Assembly (NCBI RefSeq): GCF_020905335.1
Contig: NZ_JAJJMN010000002.1
Span: forward strand, 1,178,001-1,242,000
Length of the DNA: 64,000 bases
Direction of reading: 5' to 3'
Origin: Flavobacterium lipolyticum
GTDB taxonomy: Bacteria > Bacteroidota > Bacteroidia > Flavobacteriales > Flavobacteriaceae
The position numbers were made by a program, and so were the translations under genes. Shown here piece after piece: positions 52,894 through 61,654 of the stretch. Position 1 is the first letter of the stretch. Every line of letters begins with the position of its first letter. The notes under the pieces are model-generated. The model worked only from the letters and a program-made list of their open reading frames with translations, searched no databases and had not been told where the DNA came from.

Positions 52894-55638
52894 TTACAGA
52901 CTTAATAAAAACTTTGAGAGGTTTTCATCCTGAGTAAGCCCTAATTTCTTTCTCAAACGATATCTGTGCAATTCTACGCCCCTAAAAGAGATGTTCATCA
53001 TAGGTGCAATTTCCTTGGAAGAAAGATTCATTTTGAGGTAAACACACAGTTTTATATCCTTAGGAGTTAAGTTTGGAAACTTTTTAGAAAGGTTAATGAT
53101 AAATTCATTGTGAATCTGATTCAGATTGGTTTCAAAAATCTCCCATTCGTGTTTGTTCACCTCATTGATTTTAATTGCTTTTTTGATTTCACTCTTCAGT
53201 TTATTGAAGTCTTTTTCAGAATTCAAAATGTTCTGAATGTTATCAATCATTTCACTTTGCTTGGCAATGGACAATGATTTTCCGGCAACTTCTGAGGATT
53301 TTGTTTGCAGTTCCAGTTCTAAAATGTGTTTTTCATACTCCTGAACATTCAATTCATTCTCCGCTTTCAATTCCATTTCCAGAATTTCACGCTGATGTTT
53401 TAACTCTTCAGCTTGCAGCTTCAATTTTTGCATATAGCGTAGCTTGTTCCATTTGTAATAGAAAAACAAAACCGCTCCTACTACAAGCAGATACAGTAAA
53501 ATCATCCAGAATGAAAAATACCAGGGTTCAGCCACTTTAAAATCAAAGTCCGTTACTTCTTCGTAACTCGCACCATCATGTTTGTAAACCACTATAGCAT
53601 GTGAACCACTGCTTAAATTGTTCAATACAATCAGTCCGTCTGAAATTGGCAGGAAATCGCCATTTTTATTGATTTTATAAAACAAATTAGGCTTACTTGC
53701 CCCGTAAATTCCCGAAATTACATTTATTCTTATCTCAGTGTTGTATTTGATCTTATCTTCATTTGATATAAGATTTCCATCATTAAAAGCTTCTATTTTT
53801 ACATGAGCATTTTGCTTGTTTTCATAAGTGAGCTGAAGCGATATAAATCCATCATCAAGATTGAGTAAATAGTGGTTCTGAGTTTTGAAAATCCTCAGAT
53901 TATCATTGATCAGGGTACCTTTATAATATTTCTCCTGAATAATGTTCCAAATGAATTTATTACCCTTCGCATATATATGATACAAAATTCCATTCTGCAG
54001 CACTACAAAATGATCTTCATCAATTGAAACGACATCACTTATGTTCTTAAAATTAGAATTAAACAGTTCATTTTCTTCAAGACTGCCGCTAATCGAATTA
54101 TAGGTATACCAAACATTATTGATTAGGAAAAGGATTTCATTTCTAAATTCAAAAATCTTTACACCAAAATCATTCTTAATTTTGCTCTGCTGTGTTATAT
54201 TTTCAACTTTTTTAGTCTTATAGTTATCATCGTACAATACCCGATACAATCCGCGGTAATTATCTGCAGCCCAGATTTCATTTTTCTGATTCTGAGCAAC
54301 ATACTTTATAGGTTTTGAAAGATCATTAATAACTTTGTTCTCAGTAGGTACTGCGATATCATTGTAAGCCACAACACCGCTGTAAGTCGATTGAAAATAA
54401 GTATTATTGATACTGCTTTTTGTCAAGTTCCATCCTCCGCTTCTGTTATTGATTTTAACCAGTGAACCATTTTCGTAACAAAAAGTTCCATCATTATGAC
54501 CTATAATATATTTGGTCCCAATTTTACTAATATTCCAGGCCTGCCCCTGTGTATTGGGCAACATATTAAACTTACCGGAAACAAATTCGAAAACTCCGTG
54601 ATTTGAAGCAATCAGATATCCCTTATCAATAGCTGCGACAGAATAAACAGAACCCAGTAGTCCTGAATTATCATAAAAGAAAGAAATCGGAGAGTTGATT
54701 TCGACATGCGTAATACCATTATCCAAACCAAGCCATAAATCGTTCTCTTTATCGAAACCGATACTTAATACCGAATTATTCATTAAGACATTATTCCGGT
54801 TGATGTTTTTATAGGTATTCGTTTGAAAGTCGTAAATAAAAACACCTCTGTTCCCGGTTCCTACTACCAGTTTATTTCCTTTAATAAACTTAGCAACATT
54901 AATCGTTGCCGATTTTAAAACTTCATTCAACGGATTATTCCAGGGTTTTAAACCTCCTTTTTCTACAATAAAAATTCCTTTTTTCTGTGTAAAAATAAAG
55001 GTCTCGTTCTTGTACTTTTCAATAGCGTGAACTACGGTCTTTTTTAAAATATTCCAACCTTTCGGATTGGCTATTTTTGAACCGTCCATTCGAAAAAGAC
55101 CTTTTGCAACTGAAGCAACATAGACATCATTATCCACTACAAAGCAATAGGATATTAGAAAAGGGAATTTGATTTTCTTAATGTGTTTTCCATCATAAAT
55201 AAAAACATCATTAAAAGACTGGAAATAGACGGAACCTTTAAACTTGAAAATTTTCCAAATCTCTTCATTGTCCTTTTCGTCAAACAAACGCAGTTTTTTA
55301 GTGATGGAAACGTAATGCATCTTTCCCTCTTTTCGGTACCAGTAACCAAACTCTTTATACGAGCCTGAATAGATCTTATCGCCTTCGATCATGATCGAAC
55401 GGATGATCGTTTTATTCGGTAAGGTGTACTTTTCCCAAATGACACCATCATAACGCAATAAATAGTGATTATTGGCAAAATACATGGCATCGTCATTGCC
55501 CTGAACCACATTCCAAATTTGATTGTCACCTTGGTAATCAGATTTATTATAATTTTCTACGAATGGAAGTAATTCTTGTGCCTGGATTTGAAAAGCAATG
55601 AAAAAGAAGAATATAAATTTAGGAAGTATCGATTTCAA
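52894..55638 (-). CDS. Membrane sensor with beta-propeller, Y_Y_Y domain and LuxR-type HTH
   Basis: 914 residues from the TTG at 55638 (read as MKSILPKFIFFFFIAFQIQAQ). The periplasmic part is a two-component-regulator-like beta-propeller, followed by a Y_Y_Y immunoglobulin-like domain. One membrane helix (about 702-727, FWMILLYLLVVGAVLFFYY), a coiled coil rich in Glu/Leu and a C-terminal LuxR-type HTH (LTPKDIKLCVYLKMNLSSKE, then VELHRYRLRKKLGL) complete it. No kinase domain: signal and DNA binding are in one chain. It probably controls the adjacent susC operon. The frame opens at 55722, but that overlaps the ackA terminator and a TATCTTTG promoter element at 55657-55664. TTG at 55659 is less likely for the same reason. 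Confidence 0.88.
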   Translation of the reverse strand: MKSILPKFIFFFFIAFQIQAQELLPFVENYNKSDYQGDNQIWNVVQGNDDAMYFANNHYLLRYDGVIWEKYTLPNKTIIRSIMIEGDKIYSGSYKEFGYWYRKEGKMHYVSITKKLRLFDEKDNEEIWKIFKFKGSVYFQSFNDVFIYDGKHIKKIKFPFLISYCFVVDNDVYVASVAKGLFRMDGSKIANPKGWNILKKTVVHAIEKYKNETFIFTQKKGIFIVEKGGLKPWNNPLNEVLKSATINVAKFIKGNKLVVGTGNRGVFIYDFQTNTYKNINRNNVLMNNSVLSIGFDKENDLWLGLDNGITHVEINSPISFFYDNSGLLGSVYSVAAIDKGYLIASNHGVFEFVSGKFNMLPNTQGQAWNISKIGTKYIIGHNDGTFCYENGSLVKINNRSGGWNLTKSSINNTYFQSTYSGVVAYNDIAVPTENKVINDLSKPIKYVAQNQKNEIWAADNYRGLYRVLYDDNYKTKKVENITQQSKIKNDFGVKIFEFRNEILFLINNVWYTYNSISGSLEENELFNSNFKNISDVVSIDEDHFVVLQNGILYHIYAKGNKFIWNIIQEKYYKGTLINDNLRIFKTQNHYLLNLDDGFISLQLTYENKQNAHVKIEAFNDGNLISNEDKIKYNTEIRINVISGIYGASKPNLFYKINKNGDFLPISDGLIVLNNLSSGSHAIVVYKHDGASYEEVTDFDFKVAEPWYFSFWMILLYLLVVGAVLFFYYKWNKLRYMQKLKLQAEELKHQREILEMELKAENELNVQEYEKHILELELQTKSSEVAGKSLSIAKQSEMIDNIQNILNSEKDFNKLKSEIKKAIKINEVNKHEWEIFETNLNQIHNEFIINLSKKFPNLTPKDIKLCVYLKMNLSSKEIAPMMNISFRGVELHRYRLRKKLGLTQDENLSKFLLSL

Positions 55639-55656
55639 AATATTCGGTTTTATCTT

Positions 55657-55664
55657 CAAAGATA
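55657..55664 (-). promoter_or_regulatory. Minus-7 element (TATCTTTG) of the regulator gene
   Basis: TATCTTTG on the minus strand fits TAnnTTTG. It lies 18 nt before the preferred TTG start at 55638, supporting that start and giving a very short leader. Confidence 0.5.
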
Positions 55665-55690
55665 CTGACAAATATTGAATCTGATGGCAT

Positions 55691-55718
55691 AAAAAAAGCT
55701 CCTCAACAGAGAAGCTTT
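55691..55718 (-). terminator. Terminator of ackA
   Basis: On the minus strand AAAGCTTCTC pairs with GAGGAGCTTT (one G-U), four-base loop, then T run. 22 nt past the ackA stop. Confidence 0.88.
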
Positions 55719-55739
55719 CCATATAATAGTAAGTCTATT

Positions 55740-56924
55740 CTAGCTTTGAAGCAGCTGATAAACCTGATGAGCAATTTCGTATTCTTCATCTGTAGGGATT
55801 ACCAAAATTTTTGCTTTTGAATTTGGTACATTAATCTCTCTGATTTCTTTAGAACGAATCTGATTCTTTTCATCATCCAGTTCAATTCCAAAATAATCCA
55901 TATCAGTACAAACCAGCTTGCGCATATAAGAAGAGTTCTCTCCAATTCCCGCAGTGAAAATAATTGCATCCAAACCGTTTAGAGCTGCCGCGTACGAACC
56001 AATCGTTTTTTGAATTCTATAGGCATTCATTAACAGCGCCAATTGACAGTCTTTATTTCCTTTTTCAGCTTCGGCTTCAATGTCGCGCAAATCGCTGTAG
56101 CCTGTAAGTCCAAGCATACCACTTTGTTTCAATAAAATTGAATTTACTTCGTCTGCCGAATACCCAAGATTCTTAACCATATAAAAAATAACCGACTGAT
56201 CAATATCTCCTGAACGAGTTCCCATGATAAGACCGTTTGAAGGAGAGAATCCCATGGTATGATCAATACTTTTCCCGTCTTTTATAGCGGTCATACTGCA
56301 GCCATTTCCTAAGTGAATGGTGATTATTTTAGAATTCTTTTCTAAATAATCAATTGCTTTTGCAGAAACGTATTTATGACTGGTTCCGTGAAAACCATAA
56401 ACACGCACTTTATGCTCTGTTAAAAGATAATTTGGAATGGCAAACTTATAAGCTACTTCTGGCATCGTTTGATGGAATGCAGTATCAAAAACTGCAATTT
56501 GCTCTGCATCACTAAAAATTTCTTCTGCGACATTAATTCCTTCTAAATTAGCAGGATTATGCAATGGTGCCAGTTCAAAAAGTTCTTTGATTTTTAATTT
56601 TACCGCTTCATCAATTTTCACTGTATCGCTAAAGGCACTTCCTCCGTGTACCACGCGATGACCCACCGCCGCAATCTCCGAGGTCGATTTAATCACTCCC
56701 TTTTCGGCATCTAAAAGCATATTGGCTACTTTTTGTAAACCAACCTTATGATTAGCAATCGGTAGTGTTTCTTCAATGGTATCTGACAGGGTTTTGAAAA
56801 TTACATTTGAAGTTTCCAATCCAATTCTGTCAATCATACCGGTACAAATTACCTCGTTTGTAGGCATAACCATTAATTGATATTTGATTGAAGAACTTCC
56901 TGAGTTTATGATAAGTATTTTCAT
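55740..56924 (-). CDS. ackA: Acetate kinase
   Basis: 394 residues. Converts acetyl phosphate plus ADP to acetate plus ATP. ASKHA fold with INSGSSSIKYQL at the start, VGHRVVHGGSAFSD (about 87-100), FDTAFHQTMPEVA, YGFHGTSHKYVSAKA, IHLGNGCSMTAIKDG (catalytic region), DTMGFSP-type and MGTRSGDIDQ, and FTAGIGENSSYMR near the C-terminus. Downstream of pta on the same strand, with a 216-nt repeat-filled gap. Confidence 0.97.
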   Translation of the reverse strand: MKILIINSGSSSIKYQLMVMPTNEVICTGMIDRIGLETSNVIFKTLSDTIEETLPIANHKVGLQKVANMLLDAEKGVIKSTSEIAAVGHRVVHGGSAFSDTVKIDEAVKLKIKELFELAPLHNPANLEGINVAEEIFSDAEQIAVFDTAFHQTMPEVAYKFAIPNYLLTEHKVRVYGFHGTSHKYVSAKAIDYLEKNSKIITIHLGNGCSMTAIKDGKSIDHTMGFSPSNGLIMGTRSGDIDQSVIFYMVKNLGYSADEVNSILLKQSGMLGLTGYSDLRDIEAEAEKGNKDCQLALLMNAYRIQKTIGSYAAALNGLDAIIFTAGIGENSSYMRKLVCTDMDYFGIELDDEKNQIRSKEIREINVPNSKAKILVIPTDEEYEIAHQVYQLLQS

Positions 56925-57140
56925 TTTTTTTTAAGATTCTAAGAGATTGAGTCTCTAAGTTGCTAAGTTTTTTATTGTTTTTTTGTTTCAGGTTTCAGGT
57001 TGTACAAACTAACGTTTGAAACGATTATTTTTTTTACGCTGATTAAACGGATTCGCTATCGCGAAGACACGGATAAAACGGATTTTTTGAATACCTCATA
57101 CTTTAAAATGCATAATTAATAATTCATAATTAACAATTAA
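56925..57140. repeat. Mosaic of four dispersed repeat types
   Basis: Within 216 nt follow: TTCTAAGAGATTGAGTCTCTAAG words (8-bp class), GTTTCAGGTTTCAGG (7-bp class), GATTAAACGGATTCGCTATC (related to the 18243-18290 stem) and an ATTAATAATTCATAATTAAC segment related to 19094-19113 in inverted orientation. No gene, no T-tailed terminator. Confidence 0.7.
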
Positions 57141-59234
57141 TTAAAGTCCTTGTGCCTGAATAGCCGTGATTACTACTGTGTTAATAATATCATCTACGGT
57201 ACAGCCACGGCTTAAATCGTTTACCGGTTTGTTTAACCCCTGTAACATAGGGCCGATAGCCAAAGCACCGGTTTCACGCTGGACTGCTTTATAGGTATTG
57301 TTTCCTGTATTTAAATCCGGAAAAATAAGCACACTCGCCTGCCCTGCTACTTCAGAGTCCGGCATTTTACTTTTTCCGACAGCACGATCTACAGCGGCAT
57401 CGTATTGAATTGGTCCTTCAATTTTTAAATCAGGACGTTTTTGTTTTACGATTTCAGTTGCGGTTCTTACTTTATCTACTTCATCCCCTTTTCCGGAAGA
57501 ACCGGAAGAATAAGAAAGCATGGCTATTTTAGGCTCAATTCCGAACGCTGAGCTTGATTCTGCCGATGAAATGGCAATTTCTGCCAATTGTTCTGCTGTT
57601 GGGTTTGGATTAATGGCACAGTCTCCAAAAACAGAAACTCTGTCTTCTAAACACATAAAAAATACAGACGACACTACAGATGAATTGGGCTTGGTTTTAA
57701 TGAATTGCAAAGCGGGTAAAATGGTATGCTGCGTGGTATGAGCAGCACCTGAAACCATTCCGTCCGCATGTCCTTTATACACCATCATCGTTCCAAAATA
57801 AGAAACGTCTTCCATTAAATCCCTTGCGGTAGTAATGCTGATATTCTTGGCTTTACGAAGTTCATAATAAGTGTTAGCATAATCTTCATAAAGCTCTGAT
57901 TCAATAGGGTTAATGATAGTGATTTTAGAAAAATCCAATGTAATTCCCAATTCATTGACCTTCCCTTCAATTTGTTTTTTATCGCCAATGATCGTAATAT
58001 CGACAACGTCCATCGACAACAATCTCGAAGCGGCGATGATAATTCTCTCGTCGTTTCCTTCCGGTAAAACAATATGTTTTCGGTGCTGTCTGGCTCTCTT
58101 AACCATGTTGTACTGAAACATTTTTGGTGTCATTCCTTCTGCTTCAAATGTGATTAACCTTTCAGATAAATCATCCATGGCAACATACTTTTCGAAAGTA
58201 CTGATTGAAGTTTCTATTTTATGGGTATTATTGGCGTAGATTTCTGATCTGATGGATCCAATTTTGTTCGTGATGCCATAAGTTCCGCCATCAACTGCTA
58301 TAATAGGTACGATGGATGAAAGACCTTCTATAAGTTTTAAAATACTTTCTTCAGGAACTATATTTCCCGTTAGAATAATTCCGGATATGGTTGGATAATT
58401 GGCCGATTCGTTGGCTTGTAAAGCTCCCAGAATAATATCCGAACGGTCACCGGGAGTAATCACCAATGCATTATCATGCAAATGGACCAGATAATTGTGT
58501 AATTGCATTGCTCCAACACTAAAATGCCCGATTTCATTATTCAGATAAGCACCTCCAAACAGTACTTTGGCATCAAGCTGATTGACTATTTCCTGCATCG
58601 TTGGATTGTTCAAACTTGAAATCAGCGGAATGGTATTGATAAGCACATTCGCCGGCAAACTTTTTTGCAATCCTAGTGTCACCAATTCTATGTTTTCAGG
58701 CTGTACTTTATTGGCAATAACCGATAAAACCTCAACTTCTTTCACTTTAAAGGAATCATAAACTAAATAAAGGCTGTCTACTAATTCTTCTAAAGTTTTA
58801 CCAACTCCGGATCCGATAATAATAGTAGGAATCCCAAGGTTTTTAGCGATCAAAACATTCAAATCAAGTTCGATTGAAGTTCCTTCTCCGGTAAAGCTTG
58901 TTCCTTCTACCAGGACAAAGTCAAAACGCTCTTCAAGCTTCTTATATTTCTCAATAATCAAATCGAGAACTTCTCCTATTTTTCCTTTATTCTTTTTCTT
59001 GATTAGTTTGCTTTTGGTGATCGCAAAGGCATCTTCAAATTTAATATCCAGATTAAAATGTGACAGTACTGTTTCGATATGATTGTCTAACTCGCCATCT
59101 ACAAAATCCTCCACAATAGGCCTGAAATAACCTACTTTAGCCGTTTTTCCAATCAAAATACTCATCAAACCAAGTGTTACAATTGATTTTCCGCTGTTTT
59201 GATCGCTCGTAGCTATATATATTGCTTTACTCAT
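57141..59234 (-). CDS. pta: Phosphate acetyltransferase, long form
   Basis: 697 residues. The N-terminal part is a P-loop dethiobiotin-synthetase-like domain (IATSDQNSGKSIVTLGLMSI, Walker A about 8-18), then a DRTGG domain (about 215-330). The catalytic PTA domain (about 365-697) has HRKHIVLPEGNDERIIIAAS, MVSGAAHTTQHTILPALQ, SYSSGSSGKGDEVDKVR and LIFPDLNTGNNTYKAVQR. Makes acetyl phosphate from acetyl-CoA. With ackA it forms the acetate overflow and recovery route. The N-terminal domains are usual for this enzyme and regulatory. Confidence 0.96.
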   Translation of the reverse strand: MSKAIYIATSDQNSGKSIVTLGLMSILIGKTAKVGYFRPIVEDFVDGELDNHIETVLSHFNLDIKFEDAFAITKSKLIKKKNKGKIGEVLDLIIEKYKKLEERFDFVLVEGTSFTGEGTSIELDLNVLIAKNLGIPTIIIGSGVGKTLEELVDSLYLVYDSFKVKEVEVLSVIANKVQPENIELVTLGLQKSLPANVLINTIPLISSLNNPTMQEIVNQLDAKVLFGGAYLNNEIGHFSVGAMQLHNYLVHLHDNALVITPGDRSDIILGALQANESANYPTISGIILTGNIVPEESILKLIEGLSSIVPIIAVDGGTYGITNKIGSIRSEIYANNTHKIETSISTFEKYVAMDDLSERLITFEAEGMTPKMFQYNMVKRARQHRKHIVLPEGNDERIIIAASRLLSMDVVDITIIGDKKQIEGKVNELGITLDFSKITIINPIESELYEDYANTYYELRKAKNISITTARDLMEDVSYFGTMMVYKGHADGMVSGAAHTTQHTILPALQFIKTKPNSSVVSSVFFMCLEDRVSVFGDCAINPNPTAEQLAEIAISSAESSSAFGIEPKIAMLSYSSGSSGKGDEVDKVRTATEIVKQKRPDLKIEGPIQYDAAVDRAVGKSKMPDSEVAGQASVLIFPDLNTGNNTYKAVQRETGALAIGPMLQGLNKPVNDLSRGCTVDDIINTVVITAIQAQGL

Positions 59235-59294
59235 AATTTATGTATTAACTCAACAAATGTCGTATATAATCTATTTTCTAAAGATAAATAAACG

Positions 59295-60368
59295 TTAAAA
59301 CCAACGTCTTTTTTTAAAATAAATAATTAAGGCTATGACCAATAAAAACATACTTGCCATTACAATGAAATAGCCGTTTCTCTCCTTTAATTCCGGCATA
59401 TATTCAAAATTCATCCCATATACTCCAACAATAAAAGTGAGCGGAATAAATATGGCTGAAATGATGGTCAGGGTCTTCATAATCTCATTCATTTTTCGGC
59501 TTTGCTCCGAAAAATAGAAATTGGAAGCGCTTTCTAAAGAACTCATATCAGACTCAATCTGCTCCAGAAGTTCTAAACTTTTCTGATGCAGTCTAATGAA
59601 AAAATTAAAGGTTTCCTTCTGAATAAGGCCATTATTTTCATCATCATCTTTAATGGTCTTCAAATAATAAAGCGAATCACGAAGCGGAGTGATGGAACGT
59701 TTTAAAAAATTAAAATTATCGCGATGATTTTCAATTTTTTCCAGAATAATCGGATCTGCTCCTTTTTTGGTTAAATCTATAAGTTCTTCAATATTATCTT
59801 CTTCATCTTCGATTGTAATATAAAAGTTTTCCATTACGGCATCAAGCAACAAATAAAGCAGATAGTCTACTTTTTTAGTTCTTACAATTCCGGCATGGGT
59901 ACGAAGGCGTTCGCGTATGTGTGTAAAGAAGTCACTTCTTTTTTCCTGGAAAGAAATCAATATTCCGTCTTTTAAAATAAAACTGAGCTGCTCGACCTTA
60001 AGACCGTCTGAGTATTCTGAAGGCAACAACGATTTTATGTTGAAAAACAAAACCTCTTTTTGTTCCTCAAGTTTGGTTCTTTTGGTCGTATTTAAAATAT
60101 CAGCCAGTAAAAAATCATCTACTTTAAAATGATCCCCGATTGTTTTAATAAGAGCGATATCATTTAATCCGTGAATATTCAACCAATTGTTTTTAGTATA
60201 ATCAAAACATGAATTTATGGCCAAAACCGTAAATTTCTCGTATTCAACAACATCAGTATCATTATAAACAAAAAGCTGCATTTCTGTTTCATGGCTTTTA
60301 TGTGTGCCTGTGTACTCCAGACTTGTATGCTGCAACTTTCTGCCTTTCTTGTATTTTATCTTTCTCAT
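59295..60368 (-). CDS. corA: CorA-family magnesium/cobalt transporter
   Basis: 357 residues. Large N-terminal cytoplasmic alpha/beta domain (EYEKFTVLAINSCFDYTKNN, then LLADILNTTKRTKLEEQ), long helices, and two C-terminal membrane helices. The channel signature YGMNFEYMPEL (about 316-326) lies after the first helix and a KKRRWF tail after the second. Mediates Mg2+ (or Co2+/Ni2+) uptake through a pentamer. 60 nt upstream of pta on the same strand, probably its own unit. The YGMN form is the CorA consensus. Confidence 0.95.
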   Translation of the reverse strand: MRKIKYKKGRKLQHTSLEYTGTHKSHETEMQLFVYNDTDVVEYEKFTVLAINSCFDYTKNNWLNIHGLNDIALIKTIGDHFKVDDFLLADILNTTKRTKLEEQKEVLFFNIKSLLPSEYSDGLKVEQLSFILKDGILISFQEKRSDFFTHIRERLRTHAGIVRTKKVDYLLYLLLDAVMENFYITIEDEEDNIEELIDLTKKGADPIILEKIENHRDNFNFLKRSITPLRDSLYYLKTIKDDDENNGLIQKETFNFFIRLHQKSLELLEQIESDMSSLESASNFYFSEQSRKMNEIMKTLTIISAIFIPLTFIVGVYGMNFEYMPELKERNGYFIVMASMFLLVIALIIYFKKRRWF

Positions 60369-60514
60369 TCAAAAATGATTTACAAAGTAATATTACGAAA
60401 AAGAATCTGAATGGGAAATGACAAATGTCATTTTGATCAGAAGACAATGTTAAGATATTCATAATAATAATTACTTTTATAAACAGCAATCTGTCTATAA
60501 AATATAAAGCCAAA

Positions 60515-61159
60515 ATGACCCGAAAAATAACCATTTCAATACCAAAACCTTGTCATGAAAACTGGCATGAAATGTCTCCAACTGAAAAAGGTAAGTTTTG
60601 CAGCAACTGTCAAAAAAATGTAATTGATTTTACAAAATCTTCTAACAGAGAAATTCTTCTTGCTTATAATAAAAATGAAAATTTATGCGGTCGATTCATC
60701 GTATCGCAATTGAACAGGGATATGATTATTCCCAAAGAAAAAAGATCTGTGTGGATGGTCGCAGCAGCATCAATAATTGCATTTTTAGGATTAGGAAATC
60801 AAACAATCAAAGCACAAGAAAAATCAAAAACAGAACAAACAGACCGTAAACAACTCAAAGACAGCATAAAGTCAAAATCTAAAAAAGACTTTGTAACCTA
60901 TACAGGAACTTTATATGATTCTCAAGATAATCCATTACCCGGGGTTAATGTTAAAGTAAAGCAAACTAAAGTTGAAACCAAAACTAATTTTGACGGAGAA
61001 TTTACAATAAAAGCAAAAAAAGGGTACATTTTAATATTCCAACATGAAAATTTCTTAACCACCGAATTTAAACTTAATAACGATATTAAAATTAAACCGA
61101 AAATGAGAGATTATTTTCTTACCGGAGATGTGGTTCTGACAGAAACAGAAGATGATTAA
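60515..61159 (+). CDS. Cys-motif membrane protein with a carboxypeptidase-like regulatory domain
   Basis: 214 residues. The N-terminus has ISIPKPCHENWHEMSPTEKG followed by FCSNCQKNVIDFT, a probable metal-binding Cys-His-Cys-Cys site seen in a common but unstudied Bacteroidota family. A membrane helix follows (about 79-96, WMVAAASIIAFLGLG) and a C-terminal CarboxypepD_reg-like beta-sandwich (TYTGTLYDSQDNPLPGVNVK, then TKTNFDGEFTIKAKKGY). The Cys part would be cytoplasmic and the beta domain periplasmic. Function unknown. Divergent from corA. Confidence 0.82.
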   Translation: MTRKITISIPKPCHENWHEMSPTEKGKFCSNCQKNVIDFTKSSNREILLAYNKNENLCGRFIVSQLNRDMIIPKEKRSVWMVAAASIIAFLGLGNQTIKAQEKSKTEQTDRKQLKDSIKSKSKKDFVTYTGTLYDSQDNPLPGVNVKVKQTKVETKTNFDGEFTIKAKKGYILIFQHENFLTTEFKLNNDIKIKPKMRDYFLTGDVVLTETEDD

Positions 61160-61184
61160 ATATCATTTTACTAATTATAATCCA

Positions 61185-61215
61185 TAAAAAAACCGGATCA
61201 TTTCTGACCCGGTTT
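61185..61215 (-). terminator. Terminator of the ATPase/nuclease cassette, GAAA loop
   Basis: On the minus strand AAACCGGGTCA pairs with TGATCCGGTTT (one G-U), GAAA tetraloop, then T run. The stem begins inside the stop codon of the small nuclease-like gene. Nearly the same hairpin stands at 62821-62848. Confidence 0.9.
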
Positions 61216-61654
61216 ATTTTGGAACATATTTACATTGCACACTTTTGATTTCTAAAAGTCTTCCATGTTTTTTCGCAAAAGCCTGTTTTAAATTATTTGT
61301 TTCTGCTCCTGATAAAGGGTTTCTGGAACTCACAATAAAACCGAATCTTTTCTCTTTAGGAATTCTAATTACACTATCTTCAAAAATATTTATTGTACTT
61401 ATTATTTGATCTAAAGCAATCTTAACATCCTTTCCTTTTAATTCTACAAAATAAAAATCATTGTTAAAGTATCGAACAAAACCAAAATCACATTTTTGAA
61501 CTTGTTGCGAAGTTATTAAACAATTATCTATTCTAATTTTTGTAAAATCTTCTTTTGAATCAATTTCAAATCTTTTTCCATTTTCAGAAGCTACTTTACT
61601 TTTTGAACAACAACCTTGATTTGCTATAATTAATTCATCAAAACTATTGTGCAT
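61214..61654 (-). CDS. Small PD-(D/E)XK-like protein, partner of the ATPase
   Basis: 146 residues, no signal or membrane segment. A central block reads TKIRIDNCLITSQQVQKCDF, then FYFVELKGKDVKIALDQI. The Asp in KCDFGF (about 54) and Glu-x-Lys in VELKG (about 71), on two strands and followed by a helix, match the PD-(D/E)XK nuclease core. Two more strands follow (RFGFIVSSRNPL). It could be a small DNase effector; it could also be a non-catalytic relative. Its start overlaps the end of the ATPase gene by 11 nt (61644-61654), so the two are translationally coupled. Confidence 0.75.
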   Translation of the reverse strand: MHNSFDELIIANQGCCSKSKVASENGKRFEIDSKEDFTKIRIDNCLITSQQVQKCDFGFVRYFNNDFYFVELKGKDVKIALDQIISTINIFEDSVIRIPKEKRFGFIVSSRNPLSGAETNNLKQAFAKKHGRLLEIKSVQCKYVPK

